Shown: positions 1 through 9,226, numbered from the stretch's first letter. The stretch: 64,000 bases of DNA from Pseudomonas capsici (GCF_017165765.1 NZ_JAFGZD010000001.1:372001-436000); one strand, 5' to 3'. A program made the numbers and translations. The notes: generated by a model from the sequence alone, not told the origin.

Positions 1-1
1 A

Positions 2-2161
2 GAGCTGGGTGCGGTACTGGCCCGTCTGATTCCTTCGATCAACTTTCCGCGCCCCAGTCTGGTGGATGGCGCTGAACTGACACGTCCTGCGCAATTGCGT
101 GGCCTGTCGCCCGATCAGGTGCTGGTGCTGGTCAATGGCAAGCGCCGTCACACTTCGGCCTTCGTCAATCTCGGGGGCGCGGTCGGACGTGGTTCGGCAC
201 CAGCGGACCTGAACGCCATTCCGCTGTCGGCCATCGATCATATCGAAGTGCTGCGCGACGGTGCGTCGGCGCGTTATGGCTCGGATGCTATCGCCGGGGT
301 CATCAACGTCATTCTCAAGGAAGGCGACCATGGCGGTTCGATTTCCACACAGTACGGTCAGTACAAGAAGGGCGATGGCATCAAGCGCAATATTTCGGGT
401 AACACCGGTTTTGCCCTGGGCAGCAATGGTTTCCTCAACCTTTCCGGTGAGGGGGCAAACAACGACTACACCGACCGTGCCGGTAATGACTTTCGCGCTG
501 CAAGCATCGGTTCTGCCACTTATGGCCAGCATGTATTCCGTCAGGGTGAACCGGAAACCGAGGAAGGCAAGATCCAGTTCAACGGTGGCTACAGCTTCAG
601 CGATGCTGCCGAGTTCTACAGCTTTGGTGGCTACAGCAAGCGTCGCGGCGAAACGGCGGCGTTCTATCGGGCCAGCAACGCCTCGAACAACATCCCGGCC
701 ATTTATCCCAATGGTTACCTGCCGCTGATTCACGGCACTCTGGAAGATACTTCTCTGGTCGCGGGCTTGCGTGGCGAGCTTGCCAATAACTGGCATTACG
801 ATCTGTCTGCCAACTATGGCAAGAACTCCTACGAGTTGCGCACCAAGACCATCAACACTTCTCTGGGGCTGGCCACTCCGCGCTCGTTCTACAACGGCAC
901 GCTGACCAACGACCAGAAGCAGCTCAGCCTGGACCTGTCCCGTGAGTTCAGTGCGGCGTGGTTGCCGTATCCGGTGTCGGTGGCGTTCGGTGCCGAGTAT
1001 CTGCATCAGGGCTACCAGATCGAGGCGGGCCAGGCCGAGTCCTACTTCCAGACCGGCAGCTCGGGGCTTGGCGGTTTCCGTGCGGCGGATGCGGGCAGCT
1101 ATTCGCGACACAACTTTGCCCAGTATCTGGACCTGGAAACCAACATCACCGAGAAACTCGGCGTTTCGGCTGCCGTACGTCGCGAGGATTACAGCGACTT
1201 CGGTTCCAATACCAGCGGTTCGGTTTCGGCGCGTTATGATTTCACGCCGCAGATCGCCTTGCGCGGCAGTGTTTCGACAGGGTTCCGCGCGCCGTCGTTG
1301 GCTCAGCAGAACTTTACCTATACCTCGTCGCAACTGATCGGCAACACCATCCAGGAGGCGGGGACGTTCCCGGCCAGCAGCAATGTGGCGCAACTTCTGG
1401 GTGCCGAGGATCTCAAGGCCGAGAAGTCCCGCAACTACAGCCTGGGTCTGGTGCTCAAGCCGCTGGACAACCTGACCGTGACGGCGGATGTCTACCGTAT
1501 CGATATCCGTGACCGTATCTCGCTGTCATCCAACCTGGTGCTCAACAACGCTGCAACCAGCTATCTGCAGGCCAATGGCATCACTGACATCAACTACACC
1601 AGTGTCCGTTACTTCACCAATGCCACCGACACCAGCACCGATGGCGTCGATCTGGTTGCCAACTACCGCTATCAGTTCGATAACGGTGTGGATTGGAACA
1701 GCACCCTGGGCTACAACTACAACCACACCAAGGTTACCAGCGTAAAAGCCAACCCGGCGGTGCTGGATCAGTTGGGTGTCAACCTGGTGCGTGTAGATCG
1801 TCGCGAGCGCATCGGCCTGCTGGGTGATACCACGCCGGAGCACAAGCTCACCCTGGCCAACGATTTCACGATCGGCAACTGGACGCTGCACTCCAACCTG
1901 GTGCGTTACGGCGAGTTCACCAGCTATCAGGCTGCTGAAGTCAACGACCAGACGTTCAAGGCGGCCTGGCTGCTGGATCTGGCCGTGGATTACAAACTCA
2001 AGAACTGGGTCTTCACCGTGGGCGGCGACAACGTTACCGATGAATACCCCGAGAAGCTGAACGAGTTCGCGTCCAGTGGCGGCAACCTGGCTTACAGCAC
2101 GTTTTCACCTTATGGGTATAGCGGCGCGTTTTACTACGCACGTGCCACCTACAACTGGTAA
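2..2161 (+). CDS. TonB-dependent outer-membrane receptor, 3' part (5' end outside window)
   Basis: The frame is open from the first bases of the window, so the gene starts upstream; 719 codons are visible. The first visible residues belong to the plug domain: LVLVNGKRRH, then NAIPLSAIDHIEVLRDGASA and YGSDAIAGVINVILK, the classic plug signature. The remainder is a 22-strand-type beta-barrel ending in an aromatic residue (YNW), as expected for recognition by the Bam assembly machinery. Such receptors sit in the outer membrane and import siderophores, haem or other scarce ligands using TonB energy. The substrate cannot be read from the sequence. The next gene downstream, on the opposite strand, encodes a periplasmic binding protein of the nitrate/sulfonate family, which may hint at a shared uptake role, but they are convergent and not an operon. 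Confidence 0.93.
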   Translation, partial: ELGAVLARLIPSINFPRPSLVDGAELTRPAQLRGLSPDQVLVLVNGKRRHTSAFVNLGGAVGRGSAPADLNAIPLSAIDHIEVLRDGASARYGSDAIAGVINVILKEGDHGGSISTQYGQYKKGDGIKRNISGNTGFALGSNGFLNLSGEGANNDYTDRAGNDFRAASIGSATYGQHVFRQGEPETEEGKIQFNGGYSFSDAAEFYSFGGYSKRRGETAAFYRASNASNNIPAIYPNGYLPLIHGTLEDTSLVAGLRGELANNWHYDLSANYGKNSYELRTKTINTSLGLATPRSFYNGTLTNDQKQLSLDLSREFSAAWLPYPVSVAFGAEYLHQGYQIEAGQAESYFQTGSSGLGGFRAADAGSYSRHNFAQYLDLETNITEKLGVSAAVRREDYSDFGSNTSGSVSARYDFTPQIALRGSVSTGFRAPSLAQQNFTYTSSQLIGNTIQEAGTFPASSNVAQLLGAEDLKAEKSRNYSLGLVLKPLDNLTVTADVYRIDIRDRISLSSNLVLNNAATSYLQANGITDINYTSVRYFTNATDTSTDGVDLVANYRYQFDNGVDWNSTLGYNYNHTKVTSVKANPAVLDQLGVNLVRVDRRERIGLLGDTTPEHKLTLANDFTIGNWTLHSNLVRYGEFTSYQAAEVNDQTFKAAWLLDLAVDYKLKNWVFTVGGDNVTDEYPEKLNEFASSGGNLAYSTFSPYGYSGAFYYARATYNW

Positions 2162-2173
2162 TGCTTGGGTTGT

Positions 2174-2210
2174 AAAAAAACGCTCCCGCTTATGGCGGGA
2201 GCGTTTTTTT
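2174..2210. terminator. Bidirectional intrinsic terminator after the TonB receptor
   Basis: A 9-bp perfect stem CGCTCCCGC/GCGGGAGCG with a 5-nt loop (2190-2194) is flanked by seven A on the left and seven T on the right. It can therefore stop transcription of the receptor gene and of the convergent gene from the right. Confidence 0.92.
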
Positions 2211-2221
2211 GTAAGGGGGTT

Positions 2222-2243
2222 ACCCCTGTCGGGCGACAGGGGT
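2222..2243. repeat. 22-bp perfect palindrome between convergent genes
   Basis: Arms ACCCCTGTCG/CGACAGGGGT are separated by GG. The palindrome lies 14 bp past the stop of the minus-strand binding-protein gene and has no T-tract. It could be the stem of a second terminator or a short repetitive element. Confidence 0.5.
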
Positions 2244-2256
2244 GAGGTGATGGCTT

Positions 2257-3285
2257 TCAGCTACCCTGCAGCGGTTTGGCATCCTGGAAGAAGTAGTCTT
2301 TCCAGGATTCTGGCTTGTTCTTGATCGCACCGACGCGGTACAGGAACTCGGCCAGCGGATAGGTATTTTTCGGGGTGATGGTGAACTGGAATTCCGGTTT
2401 GTCGATGATCTGCAGCAGTTCGGCACGATCGATCTTTGCCTTGGTGACGCGGATGTAGGTGTCTGCCGCAGCGCCGATGTCCTTGCGCACGAACTCTTCG
2501 GCTTCCGACAGGGCTTCAATGAATGCCTTGTAGGTCTTCGGGTTTTCCTTACGGAATTTCTCGGTGGCGAACAGCACGGTCGGTGAGTTTGGTCCCAGCA
2601 GGTCGTAGGTGTTGAGCACAACATGCACGCCAGGATTTTTCAGCTCCTGTTCCTGAAAGGGCGGATTGGAGAAATGCCCGGTCAGCTCGGTGCCACCGGC
2701 GATCAGACTGGCAGCAGCGTCCGGATGCGGCAGGCTGACGGTGTATTTGTCGAGGCGGGCGTATTCCTTGTCACCCCATTGTTTGGCGGCTGCATATTGC
2801 AGGTAGCGCGACTGTACGGAAACGCTCACGGCCGGCACGGCAATGCGGTCCTTCTCCGTGAAGTCGGCGATGGTCTTGACCTTGGGATTGTTGCTGACCA
2901 GGTAATACGGGAAGTTGCCCAGCGAAGCGACGGCCTTGACGTTCTGTCTGTCTTTTGTGCGGTCCCAGATGGTCAGCAGCGGGCCGACACCGGCACCTGC
3001 GATATCGATGGAGCCTGACAGCAAGGCATCGTTCACTGCCGAGCCGCCCGAGAGCTGGGTCCAGTCGACCTTGATTTCCAGGCCTTCTTCCTTGCCATGT
3101 TTCTCGATCAGGTTCTGGTCGCGGACAACATTGAGCAGCAGATAGACGATACCGAACTGTTCGGCAATCCGTATTTCACCTTCGGCCTGCGCGGTGGCAG
3201 GCATGATCAGTGCGCCGGACATCAGTGCAGCACCCAGGCCGATGGCGGTTGCCAGGCGAGACAGGCGTTTCGTGGGTTTTTGCAT
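2257..3285 (-). CDS. ABC transporter periplasmic substrate-binding protein (nitrate/sulfonate/taurine family)
   Basis: The 342-residue product begins MQKPTKRLSRLATAIGLGAALMSG and has a typical Sec signal peptide ending near ATAQA, so it is periplasmic. The start at 3285 was preferred over an in-frame codon 18 residues upstream because it has GGAG 7 nt before it and puts the signal peptide at the true N-terminus. The mature protein has the SsuA/NrtA/TauA layout: IRIAEQFGIVYLLLNVVRDQNLIEKHG, then LSGGSAVNDALLSGSIDIAGAGVGPLLTIWDR, the motif by which this family clamps oxyanion or sulfonate ligands. No permease or ATPase gene is adjacent, so it is an orphan in this window. The ligand is unknown. 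Confidence 0.85.
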   Translation of the reverse strand: MQKPTKRLSRLATAIGLGAALMSGALIMPATAQAEGEIRIAEQFGIVYLLLNVVRDQNLIEKHGKEEGLEIKVDWTQLSGGSAVNDALLSGSIDIAGAGVGPLLTIWDRTKDRQNVKAVASLGNFPYYLVSNNPKVKTIADFTEKDRIAVPAVSVSVQSRYLQYAAAKQWGDKEYARLDKYTVSLPHPDAAASLIAGGTELTGHFSNPPFQEQELKNPGVHVVLNTYDLLGPNSPTVLFATEKFRKENPKTYKAFIEALSEAEEFVRKDIGAAADTYIRVTKAKIDRAELLQIIDKPEFQFTITPKNTYPLAEFLYRVGAIKNKPESWKDYFFQDAKPLQGS

Positions 3286-3430
3286 ACAGGGCTCCAGCTT
3301 CCAGGGATCTATTCGGATGTGGAGTGAGCTTATCTGCATAAAAAATCTTAATTAAATAACATTTAAGAATAATTATATGATGAATAAATAGTGGCTATTT
3401 ATAATCGCCACTCAGGTCGGGCGCCGCTTT

Positions 3431-4438
3431 TCATTGGTCCGGCTGGGCCTTGCCCGAAGCCTTTTTCGGCTTTGGTTTTTCGGTGGGCTCGCGCAGGTGT
3501 TCCAGTGCCGCTTCCTTCTTTATCAGCAGCAATTCCAGCATGCGATTCTGTTGGCGAGTGTCCGTCAGGTTCTGCTTGAGTTCGATGTTTTCGTCCTGGG
3601 CGGTGCGCAGGCGTTCTTCGAGCAGGGCGCATTGTGTCTGGGAATGCTGGTGCTGTTCGCTGGTGCTGGCAGCTTGTTGAGTGGCCCGGCTCAGCAGGTC
3701 CTTGTGATCGTTCAGCTCTCTTGCCACGTTGCGACTTTCTGTCAGCAGTCTTTCGTTGTCACGGTTCAAGCGAGTGATTTCCTCCTGACGCATGGTCAGG
3801 CTTTGCTGAGCCTGGCGCAGTTCCATCTGGACCTGTTGAAGCTGGCCTTCATGGCGTTGTTGCTCGCGGGTGCGCTGCTCCATGATCGAGTTGCGATAGT
3901 GCTCCAGTGCTTCCCGGGCGTGCCGGTGTTTTTCTTCCAGTGAATGAATCTGCCCGTCCTTGTCTTGCAGGCGTGCTTCCAGGTCGCTGTTGGCCTGCAG
4001 CAGTCTGGCATTTTCCGTCTGCTCGGTTTGCAGTGTCTGTTGAGTGTGGAGCAGGGCGGCGCTCTGTTGCTCGAAAGCATCGGTCTGGCGCATCAGTCTC
4101 TCTTGCAGTTCGTCGATTCGTTGCTGTGCGGTCGTGATGTCCTGCTGCAGGGCTTTGCGGCTGGCGTCGTGCTCGTCGCGGGCCAGGTCGATACGTTCTT
4201 GAGCCTGTTCCTGCAGGCGCTGGGCAAGCCTGCTTACCAGATCCGTCAGTTCATCGTTGATGGCAGGAGGCGTGGTGTCGGTTTCATCCAGCTCTCTGAG
4301 ATAGCGATGGATAGTGGTTTTCGAGCCGGTATTGCCCATTTCGACCCGTACAGCATCGATGCTGGGGTTTTCCCCGCGAGAGAGCAGGGCAAGCCGTGCC
4401 TTGTTCACCAGCGCCTTGTTTACACCGCCGCGGGCCAT
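3431..4438 (-). CDS. KfrA-like DNA-binding protein with long coiled coil
   Basis: 335 residues. The N-terminal 60 or so (MARGGVNKALVNKARLALLSRGENPSIDAVRVEMGNTGSKTTIHRYLREL) form the helix-turn-helix of the KfrA_N family, best known from plasmid regulators. From about residue 70 to 310 the protein is almost entirely Glu/Gln/Arg/Leu-rich coiled coil, and it ends in a Lys/Pro-rich tail. The start has a very strong Shine-Dalgarno (AGGAGG, 4 nt spacing). KfrA of IncP plasmids represses its own promoter and forms filament-like assemblies. Here the gene is chromosomal and divergent from a tyrosine recombinase, sharing a 176-bp regulatory region with an inverted repeat. Its role in this host is not known to me. 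Confidence 0.8.
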   Translation of the reverse strand: MARGGVNKALVNKARLALLSRGENPSIDAVRVEMGNTGSKTTIHRYLRELDETDTTPPAINDELTDLVSRLAQRLQEQAQERIDLARDEHDASRKALQQDITTAQQRIDELQERLMRQTDAFEQQSAALLHTQQTLQTEQTENARLLQANSDLEARLQDKDGQIHSLEEKHRHAREALEHYRNSIMEQRTREQQRHEGQLQQVQMELRQAQQSLTMRQEEITRLNRDNERLLTESRNVARELNDHKDLLSRATQQAASTSEQHQHSQTQCALLEERLRTAQDENIELKQNLTDTRQQNRMLELLLIKKEAALEHLREPTEKPKPKKASGKAQPDQ

Positions 4439-4614
4439 ACTGCCTCCTACGATTTCGTACTGTGGTATGTATCCTGTAATTACATACTATATGAGATTGC
4501 CTTGAGGCGTTGAATTTGTAATCAATTAACCCGTGATATTGGCGTATTATCCCGTGTCATAAGCCTGTCTGGCCTGCAAGGGCGACATGCGCAGTACACA
4601 AGGGGAGAAGGGCC
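4439..4614. promoter_or_regulatory. Divergent promoter region with candidate KfrA-type operator (4465-4487)
   Basis: This 176-bp interval separates the start codons of the KfrA-like gene and the recombinase. It contains an inverted repeat GTATGTA-N9-TACATAC (4465-4471 and 4481-4487) in AT-rich sequence 27-49 bp upstream of the KfrA-like start. A divergent regulator with a dyad next to its own start suggests autoregulation; this is inference. Confidence 0.5.
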
Positions 4615-5574
4615 ATGAATGACGTTGATCGCTATATCGAAGCTGCGACCCGGGATAACACCCGGCGCAGCTACCGAGCGGCCATCGAGCATTTCGAGGT
4701 GACCTGGGGCGGGTTTCTGCCCGCCACCAGCGAGAGTGTGGCTCGCTATCTGGCGGCCTATGCCGCGACGCTGTCGGTCAATACCCTGAAGCTGCGCATG
4801 TCGGCATTGGCGCAGTGGCATAACAGCCAGGGTTTTGCCGACCCGACCAAGTCCGCGATGGTGCGCAAGGTGCTCAAGGGCATACGTGCGCTGCATCCCG
4901 CTCAGGAGAAACAGGCCGAGCCTTTGCAATTGCAGGATCTGGAGCGCGTAGTCGCCTGGCTTGAGGCAGAGGCGAGGGAAGCGCTGATGCGACACGATCA
5001 GGCGCACCTGTTGCGCTGTCGTCGCGATGCGGCGCTGATCCTGCTGGGTTTCTGGCGAGGGTTTCGCAGTGACGAGCTGTGTCGCCTGCAAGTCGAGGAT
5101 ATCAAGGCGGTTCCCGAATCGGGGATCAGTCTCTATCTGCCGCGCAGTAAAGGGGATCGGGATAATATCGGCAAGACCTACCAGACCCCGGCCCTGCAAC
5201 GGCTGTGTCCTGTGCAGGCTTACATCGAATGGGTCAATTGCTCGGCGCTTGCAAGCGGCCCGGTATTCCGTGCCATCGACCGCTGGGGCAATCTGAGCGA
5301 GGAGGGCCTGCATGCCAACAGTGTCATTCCCTTGCTGCGTCAGGCCTTCGAACGCGCAGGAATCACCGCCGATCAATACACCAGCCACTCGTTGCGCCGC
5401 GGGTTTGCCACCTGGGCACATCGCAGCGGATGGGACCTCAAGTCGCTCATGGCTTACGTGGGGTGGCGGGACATGAAGTCTGCGATGCGTTACATTGAGC
5501 CGGTTCCGTTCAGCGGTCCTTCCGGGGACGTGAACGACTTGAAGGTTTCTTCTATTAATAAGCTTCGCCGATAG
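4615..5574 (+). CDS. Tyrosine site-specific recombinase/integrase
   Basis: 319 residues with an N-terminal SAM-like core-binding domain (about 1-95) and a catalytic domain (about 105-300). The active-site set is complete: Arg151 in FWRGFRSDEL, Lys179 as the likely beta-hairpin lysine, His258 and Arg261 in HSLRRGFATWAH, Trp284 and the nucleophile Tyr293 in RYIEP. The enzyme should therefore be able to cleave and rejoin DNA. The start is preceded by GGGGAGAAGGG. It is divergent from the KfrA-like gene and lies about 100 bp before ahpC. No flanking tRNA gene or direct repeats were seen, so it does not look like the integrase at the edge of an island. It may be a domesticated recombinase of unknown target. 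Confidence 0.9.
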   Translation: MNDVDRYIEAATRDNTRRSYRAAIEHFEVTWGGFLPATSESVARYLAAYAATLSVNTLKLRMSALAQWHNSQGFADPTKSAMVRKVLKGIRALHPAQEKQAEPLQLQDLERVVAWLEAEAREALMRHDQAHLLRCRRDAALILLGFWRGFRSDELCRLQVEDIKAVPESGISLYLPRSKGDRDNIGKTYQTPALQRLCPVQAYIEWVNCSALASGPVFRAIDRWGNLSEEGLHANSVIPLLRQAFERAGITADQYTSHSLRRGFATWAHRSGWDLKSLMAYVGWRDMKSAMRYIEPVPFSGPSGDVNDLKVSSINKLRR

Positions 5575-5604
5575 GCAAAACTAATAAGCGACATCAGGTT
5601 TGCC
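5574..5604. promoter_or_regulatory. Imperfect inverted repeat upstream of ahpC
   Basis: GGCAAAACT (5574-5582) and AGGTTTGCC (5596-5604) form 9-bp arms with one mismatch and a 13-nt spacer, directly after the recombinase stop and 72 bp before ahpC. The overlapping ATAG-N7-TAAT resembles half of an OxyR site. It may be a weak stem for the recombinase transcript or a regulatory site for ahpC; I cannot tell which. Confidence 0.3.
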
Positions 5605-5675
5605 AATGAGCCTTTGTCATCAATCGTGCGTAAGCTTCACTCCATCGAATTCACAACCCATCAGGAGATTCACCG

Positions 5676-6239
5676 ATGCCTATTATCAACAGCCAAGTAA
5701 AACCGTTCAAAGCCACCGCATTCAAGAACGGTGCTTTCGTCGACGTTTCGGAAGCTGACTTCAAAGGTAAATGGTCTGTCGTATTCTTCTACCCAGCCGA
5801 CTTCACCTTTGTCTGCCCAACCGAGCTGGAAGACCTGGCTGACAACTACGCTGAGTTCCAGAAACTGGGCGTTGAGATCTACAGCGTTTCCACCGACACC
5901 CACTTTGCCCACGCTGCATGGCACAACACTTCGCCAGCAATCGGCAAAATCCAGTACACCATGATCGGCGACCCTACTCTGCAGATCTCCCGCAACTTCG
6001 ACGTGCTGATCGAAGAAGCCGGTCTGGCTGACCGCGGTACTTTCGTGGTCAACCCTGAAGGCCAGATCAAGATCGTTGAGCTGAACGATGGCGGCGTTGG
6101 CCGTGACGCTTCCGAGCTGCTGCGCAAGATCAAGGCTGCTCAGTACGTTGCTGCTCACCCGGGCGAAGTCTGCCCTGCCAAGTGGAAAGAAGGCGAGGCC
6201 ACTCTGGCTCCGTCCCTGGACCTGGTCGGCAAGATCTGA
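5676..6239 (+). CDS. ahpC: Alkyl hydroperoxide reductase subunit C (2-Cys peroxiredoxin)
   Basis: 187 residues, the standard AhpC length. The peroxidatic cysteine is Cys47 in the PxxxTxxC motif (Pro40, Thr44, Cys47) and the resolving cysteine is Cys166 in the GEVCPAKW motif near the C-terminus. Cytoplasmic AhpC reduces hydrogen peroxide, organic hydroperoxides and peroxynitrite and is recycled by AhpF, whose gene follows. A CAGGAG ribosome site precedes the ATG. ahpC and ahpF are separated by a clear terminator, so ahpC can be expressed in excess, as is usual. OxyR control is expected from other pseudomonads, but I could not identify a full OxyR site. Confidence 0.98.
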   Translation: MPIINSQVKPFKATAFKNGAFVDVSEADFKGKWSVVFFYPADFTFVCPTELEDLADNYAEFQKLGVEIYSVSTDTHFAHAAWHNTSPAIGKIQYTMIGDPTLQISRNFDVLIEEAGLADRGTFVVNPEGQIKIVELNDGGVGRDASELLRKIKAAQYVAAHPGEVCPAKWKEGEATLAPSLDLVGKI

Positions 6240-6295
6240 GTCGTATGAAACGGCTAGGGGCTTTGAGCTCTTGAGCAAGTAAACCGCATCGCCCC

Positions 6296-6335
6296 AAAAA
6301 ACGCCCGGGCGGTCATCGCCTGGGCGTTGTTTTTT
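6296..6335. terminator. Intrinsic terminator between ahpC and ahpF
   Basis: Stem ACGCCCGGGCG/CGCCTGGGCGT (one G-T type mismatch) with loop GTCAT, preceded by six A and followed by a T-run (TTGTTTTTT). It probably attenuates read-through from ahpC into ahpF. Confidence 0.88.
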
Positions 6336-6363
6336 CTACCTTCGTAAAATAGGAAGTCGCCAC

Positions 6364-7926
6364 ATGTTGGACGCCAATCTTAAAGCCCAGTTGAAATCCT
6401 ACCTGGAGCGGGTTACTCGCCCCATCGAGATCGTTGCGTCCCTTGATGACGGCGCCAAATCCCAGGAAATGCTGGCTCTGCTGAACGATGTGCTCAGTGT
6501 TTCCAAAGACATTACTCTGCAAGACAACGGCACCGATGCACGCAAGCCATCGTTCTCGTTGAACAGCCCTGGCCAGAATATCAGCCTGAGTTTTGCCGGT
6601 ATTCCCATGGGACACGAATTCACCTCGCTGGTCCTGGCGTTGCTGCAAACCGGCGGCTACCCACCCAAGGTCAGCGCGGAAACCATCGAACAGGTTCGCG
6701 CCCTGCAAGGCGAGTTCCATTTCGAGACTTATTTCTCGCAGTCTTGCCAGAACTGCCCGGACGTCGTTCAGGCCCTGAACCTGATGGCAGTCCTCAATCC
6801 GAGCATCAAGCATGTCGCCATCGACGGTGCGCTGTTCCAGGATGAAGTGACCGAACGCAAGATCATGTCGGTGCCGAGCATCTACCTCAATGGCGAACTG
6901 TTCGGCCAGGGCCGCATGGGCCTGGAAGAAATCCTCGCCAAGATCGACACCGGTGCCAGTGCCCGCCAGGCTGAAAAGCTCAATGCCAAGGACGCTTTCG
7001 ACGTTCTGGTCGTCGGCGGTGGTCCTGCCGGCTCGGCAGCTGCCGTTTATGCCGCACGCAAAGGCATTCGTACCGGTGTGGCGGCCGAGCGCTTCGGCGG
7101 TCAGGTGCTGGACACCATGGCCATCGAGAACTTCATCTCGGTCCAGCATACCGAAGGCCCGAAACTGGCCGTTGCGCTCGAAGAGCACGTCAAGCAATAC
7201 AACGTCGACATCATGAACCTGCAACGTGCCGACAAACTGATCCCCGGCAAGGCCGGCGAGTTGCATGAAGTGAAGTTCGCCAGTGGTGCGAGCCTCAAGG
7301 CCAAGACCGTGATTCTGGCCACCGGTGCCCGCTGGAGGGAGATGAATGTCCCAGGCGAGCAGCAATACCGCAACAAGGGCGTTGCCTACTGCCCGCACTG
7401 CGACGGCCCGCTGTTCAAAGGCAAGCGTGTTGCGGTAATCGGTGGTGGCAACTCGGGTGTGGAAGCAGCCATTGACCTGGCGGGTATCGTGTCCCACGTG
7501 ACCCTGCTGGAATTCGATGTACAGTTGCGTGCCGACGCAGTCCTGCAGCGCAAGCTGAACAGCCTGCCGAACGTCACTGTGATTACCAGCGCCCAGACCA
7601 CTGAAGTGACCGGCGACGAGCAGAAGGTCAACGGCCTGCGCTACAAGAACCGTGTGAACGGTGAAGAAGTGACCATCGAACTGGAAGGTATCTTCGTGCA
7701 GATCGGCCTGCTGCCTAACAGTGAATGGCTCAAGGGTACCGTCGAGTTGTCGCCACGTGGCGAGATCGTGGTCGATGCACGGGGCGAGACTTCGGTTCCG
7801 GGTATCTTCGGTGCCGGTGACGTAACGGTTGCTCCTTACAAGCAGATCATCATCGCCCTGGGCGAGGGTGCCAAGGCTTCCCTGAGCGCCTTCGATCACC
7901 TGATCCGTACGTCTGCTCCGGCCTGA
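6364..7926 (+). CDS. ahpF: Alkyl hydroperoxide reductase subunit F
   Basis: 520 residues, full length for AhpF. The N-terminal tandem thioredoxin-fold region carries the CxxC pair Cys128/Cys131 (SCQNC) that passes electrons to AhpC. The thioredoxin-reductase-like part has the FAD motif [11 protein letters not shown] (about 217-227), the redox CPHC pair Cys343/Cys346, the NADH-binding [11 protein letters not shown] (about 359-369) and a C-terminal FGAGDV FAD motif. The enzyme uses NADH to reduce AhpC. The start lies 28 bp past the ahpC terminator with AGGAAG before it. A bidirectional terminator follows. Confidence 0.98.
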   Translation: MLDANLKAQLKSYLERVTRPIEIVASLDDGAKSQEMLALLNDVLSVSKDITLQDNGTDARKPSFSLNSPGQNISLSFAGIPMGHEFTSLVLALLQTGGYPPKVSAETIEQVRALQGEFHFETYFSQSCQNCPDVVQALNLMAVLNPSIKHVAIDGALFQDEVTERKIMSVPSIYLNGELFGQGRMGLEEILAKIDTGASARQAEKLNAKDAFDVLVVGGGPAGSAAAVYAARKGIRTGVAAERFGGQVLDTMAIENFISVQHTEGPKLAVALEEHVKQYNVDIMNLQRADKLIPGKAGELHEVKFASGASLKAKTVILATGARWREMNVPGEQQYRNKGVAYCPHCDGPLFKGKRVAVIGGGNSGVEAAIDLAGIVSHVTLLEFDVQLRADAVLQRKLNSLPNVTVITSAQTTEVTGDEQKVNGLRYKNRVNGEEVTIELEGIFVQIGLLPNSEWLKGTVELSPRGEIVVDARGETSVPGIFGAGDVTVAPYKQIIIALGEGAKASLSAFDHLIRTSAPA

Positions 7927-7942
7927 TTGAAGCTGGCAGAAC

Positions 7943-7973
7943 AAAAAGCCCCATGAGCGATCATGGGGCTTTT
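7943..7973. terminator. Bidirectional terminator between ahpF and the glyoxalase gene
   Basis: A 13-bp perfect stem AAAAGCCCCATGA/TCATGGGGCTTTT with a 4-nt loop has A- and T-runs at its base. It serves both convergent genes. Confidence 0.92.
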
Positions 7974-8006
7974 CAGTATCTGCCGTGCTATCGGTGCAGG
8001 AGGGAT

Positions 8007-8528
8007 TTACAGCGGCGTTGGCTGGATGATTTCCACCCAGTAGCCATCCGGGTCCTTGATGAAGGCCAGGTTGTTCATGCGCCCATCGGCCAGGCGTTTC
8101 TGGAAGTCCACGCCAAGCTTTTCAAAGCGTTCGCAGGCGGCATGCACGTCCGGCACGGATACGCAGATATGCCCGAAGCCGCGCGGGTCGCTGTTGCCGC
8201 TGTGGTAGGAGAAAGCCGGATCGTTTTCGGTGCCGTGGTTGTGCGTCAGTTCCAGGATGCCCGGGATGGATTTCATCCACTCGTGGCGAGCCTTGTCGTC
8301 GGCAGGGATCTGGGACTTGTCGACCAGTGCCAGGAAGTACAGGCTGAACTCGGCTTCCGGGAAGTCGCGCTTTTCTACCAGGCTGAAACCCAGTACGCGG
8401 GTGTAGAAATCCAGCGAGGCAGTCACGTCCTTGACGCGCAGCATGGTGTGGTTGAACACGAAGCGCTGGGTGGCCGCTTCGGGTTCGGCGGTCACGCCAG
8501 GGAAGGTGTTGAGTTCTTGCAGGCTCAT
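8007..8528 (-). CDS. gloA: Lactoylglutathione lyase (glyoxalase I), long zinc-type
   Basis: 173 residues from the ATG at 8528, chosen because GGAG lies just upstream and because the family begins near this point. The glyoxalase fold is evident: FNHTMLRVKDVTASLDFYTRVLGFSLVEK, a central LELTHNHGTE metal/substrate motif, GFGHICVSVPDV, and the C-terminal FIKDPDGYWVEIIQP with the catalytic glutamate. The extended N-terminus and insert before LELTHNHG match the longer eukaryote-like, zinc-dependent class (GloA3 of P. aeruginosa) rather than the short nickel class. It converts the methylglyoxal-glutathione hemithioacetal to S-lactoylglutathione in the cytoplasm. A bidirectional terminator follows. 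Confidence 0.93.
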   Translation of the reverse strand: MSLQELNTFPGVTAEPEAATQRFVFNHTMLRVKDVTASLDFYTRVLGFSLVEKRDFPEAEFSLYFLALVDKSQIPADDKARHEWMKSIPGILELTHNHGTENDPAFSYHSGNSDPRGFGHICVSVPDVHAACERFEKLGVDFQKRLADGRMNNLAFIKDPDGYWVEIIQPTPL

Positions 8529-8683
8529 GGGGATCTCCAACAGAGTGTTCAAAAAAATTGCCAGATGATACGGGGCAGGGCGGCCGCTGCCAAACCTTGC
8601 GCGGATCAAAAGTGCTTCGCCCCTTGCTCGTGGCGGGCGACAGGCTCAGAATTTCCAGTTTCCTGTACTGAGTAGCTTCGATC

Positions 8684-9226
8684 ATGACTTTCTTGCCATG
8701 CAGAGCCTTGTTCATCAGCCTGTGCCTGTCTGCGGCAGGTGCGCATGCCGCCGATGCAATGATCATCTGGCCGGCGGGTTGGGAGGTGGAATCGCTGCCG
8801 GCAGCAGACCCCGCCACTCAACCGTCCGTGCAAGTCAGACAACGTGCAGTGAAAAACGATCAGGCCGGTAATCCGAGTATGGTGATGGAGCTGACCCAGT
8901 CACGTCTGGTGCCTGGCCATGAGGTCAATGTTCAGGCTGTTTTGCTGGAAATGCGCAAGTCGATCCAGATCAATTTTGCCCGCAGCGGCATGCAGAGCGT
9001 TTGCACCCATGTGCGTGAAGGGCAGCTCAGTGTGATTCCTTCGATGGAAACCACCTGCACCGTCACTCAGAACGGCGTGCATGTGCTGACCCAGACCCTG
9101 GTGGCGGCGGCGAACAAGGAGATGGCGTGGTCGCTGTCCTATGCCGGATCGGTCGATGGCTATGCGGCCAACAAGGATGAAGTCCTGCGTATCAGGGAGA
9201 GTCTGAAGCTGGATTCGGCCCCTTAG
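8684..9226 (+). CDS. Conserved secreted protein of unknown function
   Basis: 180 residues with a clear signal peptide (MTFLPCRALFISLCLSAAGAHA, cleavage near residue 22), so probably periplasmic. I do not recognise a catalytic domain. The mature part is short, mixed alpha/beta-like and contains two cysteines about 20 residues apart (SVCTH and TTCTV) that could form a disulfide. It resembles the small DUF4946-type proteins of Pseudomonas, but this is from memory and not firm. It is divergent from gloA and stands alone. Confidence 0.75.
   Translation: MTFLPCRALFISLCLSAAGAHAADAMIIWPAGWEVESLPAADPATQPSVQVRQRAVKNDQAGNPSMVMELTQSRLVPGHEVNVQAVLLEMRKSIQINFARSGMQSVCTHVREGQLSVIPSMETTCTVTQNGVHVLTQTLVAAANKEMAWSLSYAGSVDGYAANKDEVLRIRESLKLDSAP

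Noticed and set aside
4615-5574. Genomic island integrase.
   Set aside because: No adjacent tRNA, att direct repeats or mobile gene cargo; neighbours are housekeeping (ahpC, ahpF), so it is described only as a recombinase.
5571-5585. Possible OxyR site before ahpC (ATAG-N7-TAAT).
   Set aside because: Only one quarter-site fits well and the remaining three could not be aligned with the ATAG-N7-CTAT pattern, so it is listed only as a weak inverted repeat.
6313-7944. 543-codon minus-strand frame opposite ahpF.
   Set aside because: Shadow of ahpF and its terminator; no ribosome site and no domain.
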